Program-made: the position numbers and the translations under genes
Notes under the pieces: generated by a model
Told to the model about the DNA's origin: nothing
The model's input: the letters and a program-made list of their open reading frames with translations, nothing else
The model's database searches: none
Shown: one piece after another, positions 30,860 through 50,400 of the stretch
Layout: each line of letters opens with the position of its first letter
Numbering within the stretch: position 1 is the stretch's first letter
NCBI RefSeq assembly: GCF_040958095.1
Contig: NC_091216.1
Coordinates: forward strand, 1,073,513-1,137,512
Reading direction: 5' to 3'
DNA: 64,000 nucleotides
Source: Procambarus clarkii
Lineage: Eukaryota > Arthropoda > Malacostraca > Decapoda > Cambaridae

Positions 30860-31420
30860 GCACAAGACGAAGCTTGAAAAAGTTTAGTGGTATGCAAATA
30901 GGCTAGTCCCAGGACTAAGAGGCATGAGTTACGAGGACAGGCTGCGAGAAATGCAATTGATAGGGTACATAAAGATAAACTGTTTAACACGGGTGGTAGG
31001 CGAACAAGGGGACACAGGTGGAAACTTAGTACCCAAATGAACCACTAGGATGTTAGAAAGAACTTTTTCAGTGTCAGAGTAGTTAATAGATGGATAATAA
31101 TAGACACACATCACATTTAGAGATGTGTGTAGCCCAGTCCTTGGTGTATGTATGTATGTAGTGGTGTAAAGATGTGGTGTAGGCAGTGATGTGGTGGAGG
31201 CTGACTCCATACACAGTTTCAAATGCAGATATGATAGAGCCCAGTAGGCTCAGGAATCTGTACATCAGTTGATTGCCAGTTGAGAGGTGGGACCAAAGAG
31301 CCAGAGCTCAACCCCCCGCAACCACAACTAGGTGAGTATACACACACACACACACACGTATACACACACACACACAGACACAGACACAAACATACACACA
31401 CTAATGCCTCTATTCACCTT
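30860..31420 (+). mobile_element. LINE 3'-region fragment with microsatellite tail
   Basis: Reading across frames shows LVPGLRGMSYEDRLREMQLI-like and HKDKLF..GG..RGHRWKL segments typical of a CR1-like RT C-terminus. A 3' region follows (GGAGGCTGACTCCATACACAGT ... GGGACCAAAGAGCC ... ACAACTAGGTGAGTATACAC) and a CA tract. A second copy of that 3' region is at 33370-33510. Confidence 0.65.
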
Positions 31421-32149
31421 GCAGTAAATAGGAACCTGAAAGTCAGGAAGCTGCTAAAGGCTGCATCTTGGGGATGTGTGAGTGTGTTAGATAAAAATAT
31501 ATGTTGTTTAGATATGATGGAGGAAAAGAGGCCGAGAGTCGGTACATTAGACAACCGACGCTTAGAAAGGCGGGGTCCAAGAGCTAACAGCTAAATCTTG
31601 GAAATAATAAATTAAAATATTTAATACACCCACATACATGTTTCACATTATTTTGGCTGAGGGCACACTGAGGGCTGATGGCCCCGTCGACGGGGCAGGA
31701 AGTCGGTGGTTGATCAAAGGCCTCCCACATCCTCCACATACCTGAGGATTATTCCGGCTTAATTTTAAACGGAAGTAATGTCTTGGCATTTACGGCTTCA
31801 GCGGGTGGGTGGGTCCGTGGGTTTATTACACTGTGAGTGAAAACAATCGCCTATTCTCTATTTTATATTGCGGCTTGTAGAGCTAGAAGCTGTTGCCTCT
31901 TGTGTGCGTTGCACAAGGGGATTAATATCTGGATTAATAGCTTTCAATATTTCCAGTATTTTTTAAGGTAACGCTTAAATACCGAAGATACTGCTATTGG
32001 ACACCGCTTAATTGACAATGTCTCAACAACGCAGGCTAAAGATGTGCGTGGCTCCTGCTATTGCAATGATGCTCATTTGTTTTTCAATGATGGGCCTTAG
32101 TTGCCCCCTCTCTAACTTACCGTTCTAAATACCCCTTCTCCATCTTCCG
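31421..32149. other. Repeat-like DNA, no gene recognised
   Basis: 31440-31610 has a short open frame with no family I can name. 31650-31990 looks like dispersed-repeat sequence (GGCCCCGTCGACGGGGC palindrome at about 31680-31697). I cannot assign it. Confidence 0.4.
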
Positions 32150-33345
<1,196 letters not shown>

Positions 33346-33530
33346 ACACATGTGGTACACGCACAAGGGGACACAGGTGGTGGAGGCTGATTCCATACAC
33401 AGTTTCAAGTGTATGGAAAGTGTATGTATTCAAGTGTATGTATTCAAGTGGCGGGACCAAAGAGCCAAAGTTCAACCCTTGCAACCACAACTAGGTTAGT
33501 ACATACATACATACATAAGATATAAAACAG
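33346..33530 (+). mobile_element. LINE 3'-end fragment (same family as 31190-31420)
   Basis: GGAGGCTGATTCCATACACA and GGGACCAAAGAGCCAAAGTTCAACCC through AACTAGGTTAGTACATACAT repeat the 3' region seen at 31195-31340. Confidence 0.6.
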
Positions 33531-33907
33531 TGGAGGATTCCCAGGTAGAACAATCAACCACAATGCCCATTACCCCTTTACCCTGATGTCCTTAACTACA
33601 CAACTATACAAGAGTCATTAACACGTGTAATGGCTGATCCCCCATCTTTCATTTTATCAGCTTAGTTCCTTTATTATGCCCCAATTACTCATCCCTTGAG
33701 CGGTAGTTAAACTGAACCCAAATTTAAAAAAAGTTCCTTGCTAAGCAAGCTACAGTCTTGATAAGTCAGATATATTGTTTGTTAACACATTTCTCAACAA
33801 TGAACAGTCAGTTTTATCAAGCTAACATATCCTAACACAACGAGTGAGAGTATTAACTGGTATAATTATTTTATTAGACCAGTATATATTATTAGATTAT
33901 ACTGGTA

Positions 33908-34006
<99 letters not shown>

Positions 34007-34080
34007 GAGTGTGTGTGTACATGTGTATACAACATTAATAATTTTGTAACTAGCGTCAAACATTGTTATTTGCTTAGCTA
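33531..34080. other. AT-rich spacer with TA microsatellite
   Basis: No gene is seen. A TA tract spans about 33912-33994. Confidence 0.7.
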
Positions 34081-34084
34081 AACG

Positions 34085-34195
34085 AACTAGAGGGTTCCGG
34101 TCCTGAACCGATTATGTGCCTCTGTAATCCTTTACACCACGGCCCACGGGATGGGTATGGGGTGCATAATAAAGAAAGCAATAGAAGAAATTGAA
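34085..34195 (+). mobile_element. SINE fragment with GGATGGGTATGGGGTGCA tail
   Basis: GAGGGTTCCGGTCCTGAACC resembles a B-box region. The tail unit ACGGGATGGGTATGGGGTGC is also found at 28405, 39965-40065 and 40245-40325 and resembles the TIR minisatellite. Confidence 0.45.
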
Positions 34196-34269
34196 ATTGC
34201 ATAATACGGTTATTGACATTCAATAATAGTAAGATAAAGCAATGAGGACCAAATGGGAGACCAGTGATC

Positions 34270-34595
34270 AGTGTCTTGTATTCCCTGCAATACCTCAAAT
34301 CCTACGTACCTCACTGACAGGCTCCAGTATGTTTCTGTGAATAATTCAATTTCTCCCACCCTACCCATCAACATTGGTGTTCCTCAGGGCAGCATACTTG
34401 GCATACTTGGGTATCCTTTGGAGGTGCTTATCCAGTTCTCACTTGAACACTATGAGGGGATTGCCAGTTATGCCATGCAGTTATGCAATGTATGAATCTA
34501 TCTATAAGTCCACCAATCTTTGTAAAAATTTCTTGTATGGATGTACCTTACCTAAATAAACATTTATTTATTTATTATTTATATTTAGGATTCAT
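34270..34595 (+). mobile_element. LINE reverse transcriptase fragment
   Basis: SNPTYLTDRLQYVSVNNSIS and INIGVPQGSILG match the SYLTxRxQxVxVN...GVPQGSILGP motif of non-LTR RTs. The fragment ends with CCTAAATAAACATTTATTTA, a tail also seen inverted near 39095-39130. Confidence 0.8.
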
Positions 34596-35165
34596 CAACT
34601 GCCAAAGATATTCACATGTCAGTATAATTCTGGCGAGAGAGAGGTTTGGGAAAAGCCGTTATACCAACTAGTCAGCAATAAGGGTGATATTTGTGGGGCA
34701 CAGGCACACTCGGCCTGGCCCATTAACCCCCAACTGACACTATAACTACTAGCTACTAGGTACATGAACATAATTACATAATTTACGTACATAATTTAAG
34801 GTACATAATTACTAGGTACATGAGGACTGGCCATTGTACTATATAGACCTGAAAAAGTGTAACTTAGCGACAACAAGAAAATATTGAATCACAAGACCAA
34901 CGACGACCATTCCCTTACCCTGCCATAAACACTGAAATTTGACACCCTACCTCTGGAGCCACCCTGACCACAGGTCCACCAACTACATTTCCCTCCCTCC
35001 AACTCTGCCTCCACTTACATTGTACACCACGCAAGTGTGGACTAGTGTGTAAATCTTACTGATACCACACTTAACCTTTATTCTTTCTCAATGTGTTGTA
35101 TAAAAGGATCTGATTATACCGTTTCATTTCTAACTCCTTTTCTTGGAAGAATGCCACATATGATC
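34596..35165. other. Unique-looking spacer, no gene seen
   Basis: It contains short direct repeats of AATTACTAGGTACATGA type near 34750-34825. Nothing coding is supported. Confidence 0.5.
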
Positions 35166-35169
35166 GTAC

Positions 35170-36185
35170 ACACACACTAGGTCTGTATAGGGTATAGGCA
35201 AGGTCTGACAAGGTATACTAGGTGAGTACTAGTTGAGTACTTACACACAAGATATTCTAGGTGAGACTAGGTGAGTATACACACACACGCAACATATACT
35301 AAGTTAGTACACCCAGAAACAAGATATACTAGGTGAATACACACATACAAGGTATACTAGGTGAGTACTAGTTGAGAACTTACACACAAGATATTCTAGG
35401 TGAGACTAGGTGAGTATACACACACACACGCAACATATACTAAGTTAGTACACCCAGAAACAAGATATACTAGGTGAATACACACATACAAGGTATACTA
35501 GGTGAGTACTAGTTGAGAACTTACACACAAGATATTCTAGGTGAGACTAGGTGAGTATACACACACACACGCAACATATACTAGGTTAGTACACCCAGAA
35601 ACAAGATATACTAGGTGAATACACACATACAAGGTATACTAGGTGAGTACTAGTTGAGAACTTACACACAAGATATTCTAGGTGAGACTAGGTGAGTATA
35701 CACACACACACGCAACATATACTAGGTTAGTACACCCAGAAACAAGATATACTAGGTGAATACACACATACAAGGTATACTAGGTGAGTACTAGTTGAGA
35801 ACTTACACACAAGATATTCTAGGTGAGACTAGGTGAGTATACACACACACACGCAACATATACTAGGTTAGTACACCCAGAAACAAGATATACTAGGTGA
35901 ATACACACATACAAGGTATACTAGGTGAGTACTAGTTGAGAACTTACACACAAGATATTCTAGGTGAGACTAGGTGAGTATACACACACACACGCAACAT
36001 ATACTAGGTTAGTACACCCAGAAACAAGATATACTAGGTGAATACACACATACAAGGTATACTAGGTGAGTACTAGTTGAGAACCTACACACAAGATATT
36101 CTAGGTGAGACTAGGTGAGTATACACACACACACGCAACATATACTAGGTTAGTACACCCAGAAACAAGATATACTAGGTGAATA
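35170..36185. repeat. 141-bp minisatellite (~7 copies)
   Basis: GTGAGTACTAGTTGAGAACT recurs at 35361, 35502, 35643, 35784, 35925 and 36066, exactly 141 bases apart, with a first diverged copy at 35222. The unit contains ACTAGGTGAGTATACACACA, which matches the LINE 3' tail at about 31328. Confidence 0.95.
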
Positions 36186-37833
36186 CCCTAACACCAACCT
36201 CCTACAGTACACAACACCAACCTCCCACAGTACACCTCCCACAGGTAACCCCAGCACCAACCTCCCACAGTACACAACACCAACCTCCCACAGTACACAT
36301 CCCACAGGTAACCCCAGCACCAACCTCCCACAGTACACCTCCCACAGGTAACCCCAACACCAACCTCCCACAGTACACAACACCAACCTCCCACAGTACA
36401 CCTCCCACAGGTAACCCCAGCACCAACCTCCCACAGTACACAACACCAACCTCCCACAGTACACATCCCACAGGTAACCCCAGCACCAACCTCCCACAGT
36501 ACACAACACCAACCTCCCACAGTACACAACACCAACCTCCCACAGGTAACCCCAACACCAACCTCCCACAGTACACCTCCCACAGGTAACCCCAGCACCA
36601 ACCTCCCACAGTAACCCCAACACCAACCTCCCACAGTACACAACACCAACCTCCCACAGTACACATCCCACAGGTAACCCCAGCACCAACCTCCCACAGT
36701 ACACCTCCCACAGGTAACCCCAACACCAACCTCCCACAGTACACAACACCAACCTCCCACAGTACACCTCCTACAGGTAACCCCAACACCAACCTCACAC
36801 AGTACACCTCCCACAGTAACCCCAGCACCAACCTCCCACAGTAACCCCAACACCAACCTCCCACAGTACACAACACCAACCTCCCACAGTACACATCCCA
36901 CAGGTAACCCCAGCACCAACCTCCCACAGTACACCTCCCACAGGTAACCCCAACACCAACCTCCCACAGTACACAACACCAACCTCCCACAGTACACCTC
37001 CCACAGGTAACCCCAGCACCAACCTCCCACAGTACACAACACCAACCTCCCACAGTACACATCCCACAGGTAACCCCAGCACCAACCTCCCACAGTACAC
37101 AACACCAACCTCCCACAGTACACAACACCAACCTCCCACAGGTAACCCCAACACCAACCTCCCACAGTACACCTCCCACAGGTAACCCCAGCACCAACCT
37201 CCCACAGTAACCCCAACACCAACCTCCCACAGTACACAACACCAACCTCCCACAGTACACATCCCACAGGTAACCCCAGCACCAACCTCCCACAGTACAC
37301 CTCCCACAGGTAACCCCAACACCAACCTCCCACAGTACACAACACCAACCTCCCACAGTACACCTCCTACAGGTAACCCCAACACCAACCTCACACAGTA
37401 CACCTCCCACAGTAACCCCAGCACCAACCTCCCACAGTAACCCCAACACCAACCTCCCACAGTACACAACACCAACCTCCCACAGTACACATCCCACAGG
37501 TAACCCCAGCACCAACCTCCCACAGTACACCTCCCACAGGTAACCCCAACACCAACCTCCCACAGTACACAACACCAACCTCCCACAGTACACCTCCCAC
37601 AGGTAACCCCAGCACCAACCTCCCACAGTACACAACACCAACCTCCCACAGTACACATCCCACAGGTAACCCCAGCACCAACCTCCCACAGTACACAACA
37701 CCAACCTCCCACAGTACACCTCCCACAGGTAACCCCAGCACCAACCTCCCACAGTACACCTCCTACAGGTAACCCCAACACCAACCTCACACAGTACACC
37801 TCCCACAGTAACCCCAGCACCAACCTCCCACAG
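36186..37833. repeat. ACCAACCTCCCACAGTACAC minisatellite with higher-order structure
   Basis: About 1.65 kb is built from CAACACCAACCTCCCACAGT plus ACAC and a CCCACAGGTAACCCCAGC variant. Longer blocks repeat: the AACCTCACACAG variant occurs near 36790, 37388 and 37790, and the adjoining ~600-base block is duplicated. Minus-strand frames up to 545 codons (CTVGGWCWGYLWEVY repeats) are translation of the repeat and not a gene. Confidence 0.95.
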
Positions 37834-38317
37834 GTACAAAATGAAGCCATGAGAATTATCTTAGGATGCCCAAGAAATGCTATGATTGAGAAAATCAGGA
37901 TGGAGTTGAATCTGCAGAGTATTGGGGATAGAATTGCAGAGATAAATGTAGCTTCTGCCATTAGATTAATGAGAGGTGGGGGAGCTAATGAATTGGTCCT
38001 CTCAGTTCAAAAGGTGGGAAGTACTGAACAATGTATGATGAAGAAAAGAGCATATATGAATACCTTATGTTCTAATGTTATTAAGTATGATGTTATTTCA
38101 GAGTGTATTGCTGTGCCCAAGAGAAAATTTACACCACCATGGGAGGATTGTAATGTAGATGTAGTAATTACTCCCTTGCAAAAGAAAAAAAGTATGTATG
38201 AAATAGGAGAGCTGAGGGCAACATATAATTGTATAATTAGAAAATTGCCTACAGAAAACACTCTACTACATGTATATTGTGATGGGTCAGTAGCTAGGGA
38301 TGGGAAGGCAGGATGTA
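37834..38317 (+). mobile_element. LINE A: RT C-terminus and start of RNase H (interrupted)
   Basis: The frame from about 37840 has NEAMRIILGCPRNAMIEKIR and SIGDRIAEINVASAIRLMRG, typical of the region between RT and RNase H in Jockey-like LINEs. The RNase H start YCDGSVARDGKAGC follows at about 38275-38317. The continuation is found at 39876-39950, beyond an inserted LINE. Confidence 0.75.
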
Positions 38318-39094
38318 TATTGTGATGGGTCAGTAGCTAGGGATGGGAAGGCAGGATGTATATGTTCTTAACATTCTGAAACCTATATTGTTTGCTGATG
38401 ATACTACACTCATCTACTCCAACCCCAACCCACATACACTAAATACTGTAATGTTGTTAATAATGAACTAAAAAAAGTCCACTTATGGATGTCAACCAAC
38501 AAACTAACACTTAACATAGAAAAGACCTACTACATCTTATTTGGAAGCAAATCTACAAATGCAATTCAGCTTCAGATGACAATGTAAACATTAGCAATAA
38601 CAATGATGGAAAGTTTCTTGGTCTATTCTTAGACAAGAGACTCAACTTCAGTACCCACATACAATACATAACTAAGAAAGTCTCTAAAACAGTTGGTATA
38701 CTCTCCAAAATCAGATACTATGTACCTAACCCTGCTCTCATCTCTCTATATTATACACTAATCTATCCCTATCTCAACTATGGTATCTGTGCATGGGGTT
38801 CAACCACTGCAAACCACTGCAAACCACCTCAAGTCCATCATCACCCAGCAAAAATCTGCTATCAGAATAATATCAAATTCTGCTTTCAGACAACACACAG
38901 CCCCCTTGTTTAACTCCCTAAACATGCTAAACATAATCTCACTCCATAAATTCTCTTGTGTCAACTACATTTACAAAACCCTGTTCTTAAATGCAAATCC
39001 TGCTCTGAAACTCTTCCTGGACAGATGTAATAGGACCCATTATCACCACACCAGAAATAAATATCTCTTTGATATCCCCAGAGTTAAACTTGTA

Positions 39095-39127
<33 letters not shown>

Positions 39128-39919
39128 TCAGGTAAGGTACATACATACAAGTAATGTTACATTAATGGATCGATATATAGATAGAGCTAGTACATACAAT
39201 GCCTAAAGCCACTATTACGCAACGCGTTTCGGGCAGGAAAAACATTAATATCTAGAACTTAATACTAATTGAGCATAAAGAATAAAATGTGTTGAGAACA
39301 AATACAAATAAAGATAAAAAAAAGAGGGAACATGACTGAAAAAGCAGCACAAATACAATAGGTTGACAAACAGTGTTGATTAAAAAAAAAAAAAAATAAC
39401 AGACATGGGTTGACAATAGAGGGGTAAGGTAGGTTAGTGAATTTATTAGGTAGTGTTTAGTTTTTATCTTAAACTGGTTGAGAGAGGTACAGTCTTTAAC
39501 ATGGTTGGGAAGATCATTCCACATTCTGGGTCCCTTGATTTGTAGAGCATTTCTAGTTTGATTAAGTCGTATTCTTGGAATATCAAAACTGTATTTTTTT
39601 CTGGTGTGGTGCTCATGGGTTCTGTTACAACCTTCAATGAAGCTTTTGAGCTTATATGTATGTATTTGTAATGTATGTATGTAAACAATGTATTTATTAT
39701 CATTTATCAATTCTGATAGAAATTACCTACTTAAAATTATCTGTTAGATTAAGGACCTGCCTGAAACGCTGCGCATACTAGTGGCTTTACAAGATTGTAA
39801 ATACTGTACTATTCAATGTATTCTCACAACCCCAATGTACCTACTTGTATATATATAAATAAAATAAAATAAAATATTGTGATGGGTCAGTAGCTAGGGA
39901 TGGGAAGGCAGGATGCAGT
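38318..39919 (+). mobile_element. LINE B inserted in LINE A, with ~40-bp target duplication
   Basis: ATTGTGATGGGTCAGTAGCT and the next ~25 bases occur at 38274, 38319 and 39875. The inner two flank a 5'-truncated LINE: ILFADDTTLIYS RT motif at about 38380, then LGLFLDKRLNFSTHI, SLYYTLIYPYLNYGICAWGS and a C-terminal FDIPRVKL block, 3' UTR at about 39705-39855, tail AAATAAAATAAAATAAAAT. It carries several in-frame stops. Confidence 0.75.
39095..39705 (-). mobile_element. LINE C 3' end, nested in LINE B in opposite orientation
   Basis: The minus strand encodes CNRTHEHHTRKKYSFDIPRI and GPRMWNDLPNHVKDC, a LINE C-terminus of the same family as LINE B, then a 3' UTR and an ATTTATTTATTT-type tail at the left end (39095-39120). 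Confidence 0.7.
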
Positions 39920-40340
39920 ATGCCAAACTGAATTCGTGCGCCCCTTGAGGGACTTGAAGTAGAGGGATAGGGATCACAGGATAAGTATGGGTTGCACAAA
40001 CTACTGGTAACAGGATGAGTATGGGTTGCACAATTAATTACTACAAAGTGGTTGAGTATGGGGTGCACATAAATGAAGACTCCCAAGAAGCAAATCAGAG
40101 ATCAGCCCAAGCTTCATCTTGAGGCAAAGCTCAATGCCTTAAGCCATATTGATGCTCTGTCCACAGAGCATTCTCTCTCTCAAATCATAATAGTACACTA
40201 ATGGTTCCCTACACCACCCCTCAGGTGCAGCTGCAGCAGGCTTGGGTGACATGATGACTATGGGGTGCACAATAAACTAACACTCACAGAATGAGTATGG
40301 GCTGCACAATAAGCTACCTCTCACAAGATTAGTAATAAAG
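39920..40340. repeat. Scattered ATGAGTATGGGGTGCACA units (SINE-tail type)
   Basis: Four or more units such as ACAGGATGAGTATGGGTTGC occur near 39975, 40010, 40045, 40245 and 40285. The first ~30 bases (39920-39950) continue LINE A. No gene is seen; 40341-40643 is plain AT-rich DNA. Confidence 0.6.
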
Positions 40341-40643
40341 AAACATTAATTTTTTGGGTAGGGTGACTGAAACTCATCCTGGGGTAAAAATGTTTATTTA
40401 AATTTATTATAGTTAAATGAATTTAGTAAATTATTCCATATATTGTATTATAAGTGAATTGACACTAAACTATAAATGATACTAATAAGGTTTTAAAAAT
40501 GAAAAACAGTAAAAATCCTTCATGTAAGATATGGAAGTTGAAAAGTAAATTAACTGTAAACTAAATTATAAACTGTAGACATAATATAAAGTATTATAAG
40601 TAAAATACCTATAAACTACCAAATAATGTGTAAGGAACCATTT

Positions 40644-45469
<4,826 letters not shown>

Positions 45470-47453
45470 TGTGTCTTGAGTCTACCAGTACTTGGCCTAC
45501 AGTTACCAGATCTGATTTACAGAAACTAGTGAACTATGGAGATAAGATTGTTAATAATATACTTTTTTTGAGATTCATATGACTTGCAGCTTAAAAACCA
45601 ACCTTATTTTAAAATAGTACACTAAAGTACATAGCAAATTGCGAAATTCGTAGTTTTTTAACTACTTTAAAGCTAAATTCTCAAGCTTTGAAAATAAGCA
45701 CAATTTGCTATTTTAAGCGGAATCTGGCAACTCTGATTTAGCATGTAAACATTGACTTGCATTCACAATGTAGTTATTTATTTTTCAACAATTTAAAACG
45801 AGTTATGAAAATACACACATTGGTACATTATTGCAAAGGCACTATACTATATATATATATATATATAAATTGTTGCAAGTCGAGCAACAAATATTTTACA
45901 TTGAACAACAAATGAGATTGGAAAAGCAGTATTGCCAAAATAGACCCCAGACACACCCTGTGGGTAGTAATGGACCCCCATACCGACCCTATGAGGGGTA
46001 GTGGACCCCATAATAACACTATGGGCGATAGTGGACACTATACAAACACTATGGGCGGTAGTTGACTTCATAGAGACCCTGTGGGCGGTAAGGGACCCCC
46101 TATCGACCCTGTGGGCGGCAGTGGACCCCCTATCGATCCTGTGGGCGGCAGTGGACCCCCTACCGACCCTGTGGGCGGCAGTGGACCCCTACCGAACGTG
46201 TGGGCGGCAGTGGACCCCCTACCGACCCTGTGGGCGGCAGTGGACCCCCTATCGATCCTGTGGGCGGTAGTGGACCCCCCCCATATCGACCCTGTGGGCG
46301 GCAGTGGACCCCCTATCGATCCTGTGGGCGGCAGTGGACCCCCTACCGACCCAGTGGGTGGCAGTGGACCCCCTGCCGACCCTGTGGGCGGTAGTGGACC
46401 CCTACCGACCCTGTGGACGGTAGTTGACTTCATAGCGACCCAGTGGGCGGTAGTGGACCCCATACCGACCCTGTGGGTGGCGGTGGACTCCATACCGACT
46501 CTGTGGGCGGCAGTGAACCCTATATACTAATCCTGTGGGCGATACTGTACCCTATAGTCATCCTGTGGGGGCAATGGATGCCATACATATCCAGTGGGTG
46601 TTATTGTACCCCATACTTATTCTGTGGGTGGTTGGAGCCCCATACCCATCCTGTGGGTTATAGTGGACCCCATACTCATCCTGTGGGTGGTATTGGACCC
46701 CATACCTATCCTGTGGGTGGTTGTGAGCCCATACCCATCCTGTCGGTGGTAGTGGACGCAATACACATCCAGTGGATGGTATTGGATCCCATACCCTTCC
46801 TGTGGGTGGAAGTGATCCCCATACCATTCCTGTGGGTGGATGTGACCCCCATACTCATCCTGCGGGTGTTATTGGACCCCTTACCCACCTAACAGGTGGT
46901 AGTGGACCCTATACTAATCCTATAGTTTCCAATAATCCACACCATACCATCCTGTTTGCAGTAGTTTACCCTATATACATTCCAACATAACATCGTTTTC
47001 TGTTAGCGTTCCTACAAAACATTCTTTAAAGATTTCTAAAGCACAAACTATAGTATATAATATTGATTGGTGAAGCACTTATTCTATGTAATAATTTATT
47101 GTGCTTATTATAATTTACTAAGAACAACTAATATTTCTCAAAACAAAACTACGAGCCTTCAATAGGATGTAGCTGATCTGTAATATTATAAGAGCATGGA
47201 CAATAGTAGGTGAATTTCACAACCCATGTGGGACCTGAAAACTACAATTTTCGTTATAATTGAACCAATCACGACTATTCAGCTATCTACGTTGATGGAC
47301 GAGTACTGTGAGACGTAAATTGGTACGTGAGGAAGAGTTTGAGCCTTGGTAAAAAAGTTAACTGGGAATATATCACATATGTACTAAATCACATTCCACA
47401 TATTGACTTTAAGCACTAGTCATATATGTACTGTCTTGTGTGAGAACGGGTTG

Positions 47454-47460
47454 TATAACC
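47454..47460. repeat. Target site duplication, right copy (TATAACC)
   Basis: TATAACC after the right TIR equals 17777-17783, and the satellite monomer continues in register from here. Confidence 0.93.
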
Positions 47461-50400
47461 ATATTTGAGGATTTTAACTTCAAATCATAGAGCGAGGTTT
47501 CGTATTATTTAGTTCCAAGAAAAGACATATGACAATGTTGTTTCCAATACAAATGATAAAAAACAATGTGTTTTCATTAGAATTAACTATAATGTTCTCG
47601 ATTTTCCGTTTATATTAACGAGGGAAGATGTACACGTAAAACCGCTCTAATCCGGCTGAAACGTCGATATATGCAATAAAAACCGAACTTCTCCCCTTTT
47701 CAATATCTTACTCAGTATTTTAACGAGAAACAAATAGATGATTGAAAATGAAGTATTTAAGGTTATTATCTAATCAATTATGTGTTTGCATCATTTTTAT
47801 CGTATATATATATGAATTAAAACCCATGGACTGAAAATTCACAAAAACGTGGAAAACGGCAAAATATTGTCTAATTCGATGATATTTTGTTTAAATCACA
47901 TGAAGGAAAAGGAGATGATAAACGTCAAAATATTGCTATATTTGATGATTTTTTGTACGAAACAAAATGCAAGAAAACTTGCTTAAAATGCAATATTATG
48001 CGAAATTCTGAGATTTGAAGGCCAAATCACATATCGTGATACTACATGAAATAGTATCGAAATATTGGTAAAAATGAATATATTTACGTAATATCAAACT
48101 ACATGAAAAACGTGAAAAAAGTCACTATATAACCATATTTGAGGATTTTAACTTCAAATCATAGAGCGAGGTTTCGTATTATTTAGTTCCAAGAAAAGAC
48201 ATATGACAATGTTGTTTCCAATACAAATGATAAAAAACAATGTGTTTTCATTAGAATTAACTATAATGTTCTTGATTTTCCGTTTATATTAACGAGGGAA
48301 GATGTACACGTAAAACCGCTCTAATCCGGCTGAAACGTCGATATATGCAATAAAAACCGAACTTCTCCCCTTTTCAATATCTTACTCAGTATTTTAACGA
48401 GAAACAAATAGATGATTGAAAATGAAGTATTTAAGGTTATTATCTAATCAATTATGTGTTTGCATCATTTTTATCGTATATATATATGAATTAATACCCA
48501 TGGACGGAAAATTCACAAAAACGTGGAAAACGGCAAAATATTGCCTAATTCGATGATATTTTGTTTAAATCACATGAAGGAAAAGGAGATGATAAACGTT
48601 AAAATTTTGCTAAATTCGATGATTTTTTGTACGAAGCAAAATGCAAGAAAACTTGCTTAAAATGCAATATTATGCGAAATTCTGAGATTCGAAGGCCAAA
48701 TCACGTATCGTGATACTACATGAAATAGTATCGAAATATTGGTAAAAATGAATTAATTTGCGTAATATCAAACTACATGAAAAACGTGAAAAAAGTCACT
48801 ATATAACCATATTTGAGGATTTTAACTTCAAATCATAGAGCGAGGTTTCGTATTATTTAGTTCCAAGAAAAGACATATGACAATGTTGTTTCCAATACAA
48901 ATGATAAAAAACAATGTGTTTTCATTAGAATTAACTATAATGTTCTTGATTTTCCGTTTATATTAACGAGGGAAGATGTACACGTAAAACCGCTCTAATC
49001 CGGCTGAAACGTCGATATATGCAATAAAAACCGAACTTCTCCCCTTTTCAATATCTTACTCAGTATTTTAACGAGAAACAAATAGATGATTAAAAATGAA
49101 GCATTTAAGGTTATTATCTAATCAATTATGTGTTTGCATCATTTTTATCGTATATATATATGAATTAATACCCATGGACGGAAAATTCACAAAAACGTGG
49201 AAAACGGCAAAATATTGCCTAATTCGATGATATTTTGTTTAAATCACATGAAGGAAAAGGAGATGATAAACGTTAAAATATTTGTAAATTCGATGATTTT
49301 TTGTACGAAGCAAAATGCAAGAAAACTTGCTTAAAATGCAATATTATGCGAAATTCTGAGATTCGAAGGCCAAATCACGTATCGTGATACTACATGAAAT
49401 AGTATCGAAATATTGGTAAAAATGAATTTATTTACGTAATATCAAACTACATGAAAAACGTGAAAAAAGTCACTATATAACCATATTTGAGGATTTTAAC
49501 TTCAAATCATAGAGCGAGGTTTCGTATTATTTAGTTCCAAGAAAAGACATATGACAATGTTGTTTCCAATACAAATGATAAAAAACAATGTGTTTTCATT
49601 AGAATTAACTATAATGTTCTTGATTTTCCGTTTATATTAACGAGGGAAGATGTACACGTAAAACCGCTCTAATCCGGCTGAAACGTCGATATATGCAATA
49701 AAAACCGAACTTCTCCCCTTTTCAATATCTTACTCAGTATTTTAACGAGAAACAAATAGATGATTGAAAATGAAGTATTTAAGGTTATTATCTAATCAAT
49801 TATGTGTTTGCATCATTTTTATCGTATATATATATGAATTAATACCCATGGACGGAAAATTCACAAAAACGTGGAAAACGGCAAAATATTGCCTAATTCG
49901 ATGATATTTTGTTTAAATCACATGAAGGAAAAGGAGATGATAAACGTTAAAATATTGCTAAATTCGATGATTTTTTGTACGAAGCAAAATGCAAGAAAAC
50001 TTACTTAAAATGCAATATTATGCGAAATTCTGAGATTTGAAAGCCAAATCACGTATCGTGATACTACATGAAATAGTATCGAAATATTGGTAAAAATGAA
50101 TTTATTTACGTAATATCAAACTACATGAAAAACGTGAAAAAAGTCACTATATAACCATATTTGAGGATTTTAACTTCAAATCATAGAGCAAGGTTTCGTA
50201 TTATTTAGTTCCAAGAAAAGACATATGACAATGTTGTTTCCAATACAAATGATAAAAAACAATGTGTTTTCATTAGAATTAACTATAATGTTCTTGATTT
50301 TCCGTTTATATTAACGAGGGAAGATGCACACGTAAAACCGCTCTAATCCGGCTGAAACGTCGTTATATGCAATAAAAACCGAACTTCTCCCCTTTTCAAT

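Noticed and set aside
36150-37961. Very long minus-strand open frames (up to 545 codons) rich in Gly, Trp, Cys and Val
   Set aside because: They are translations of the ACCAACCTCCCACAGTACAC minisatellite in three frames; no start context, splice logic or family resemblance.
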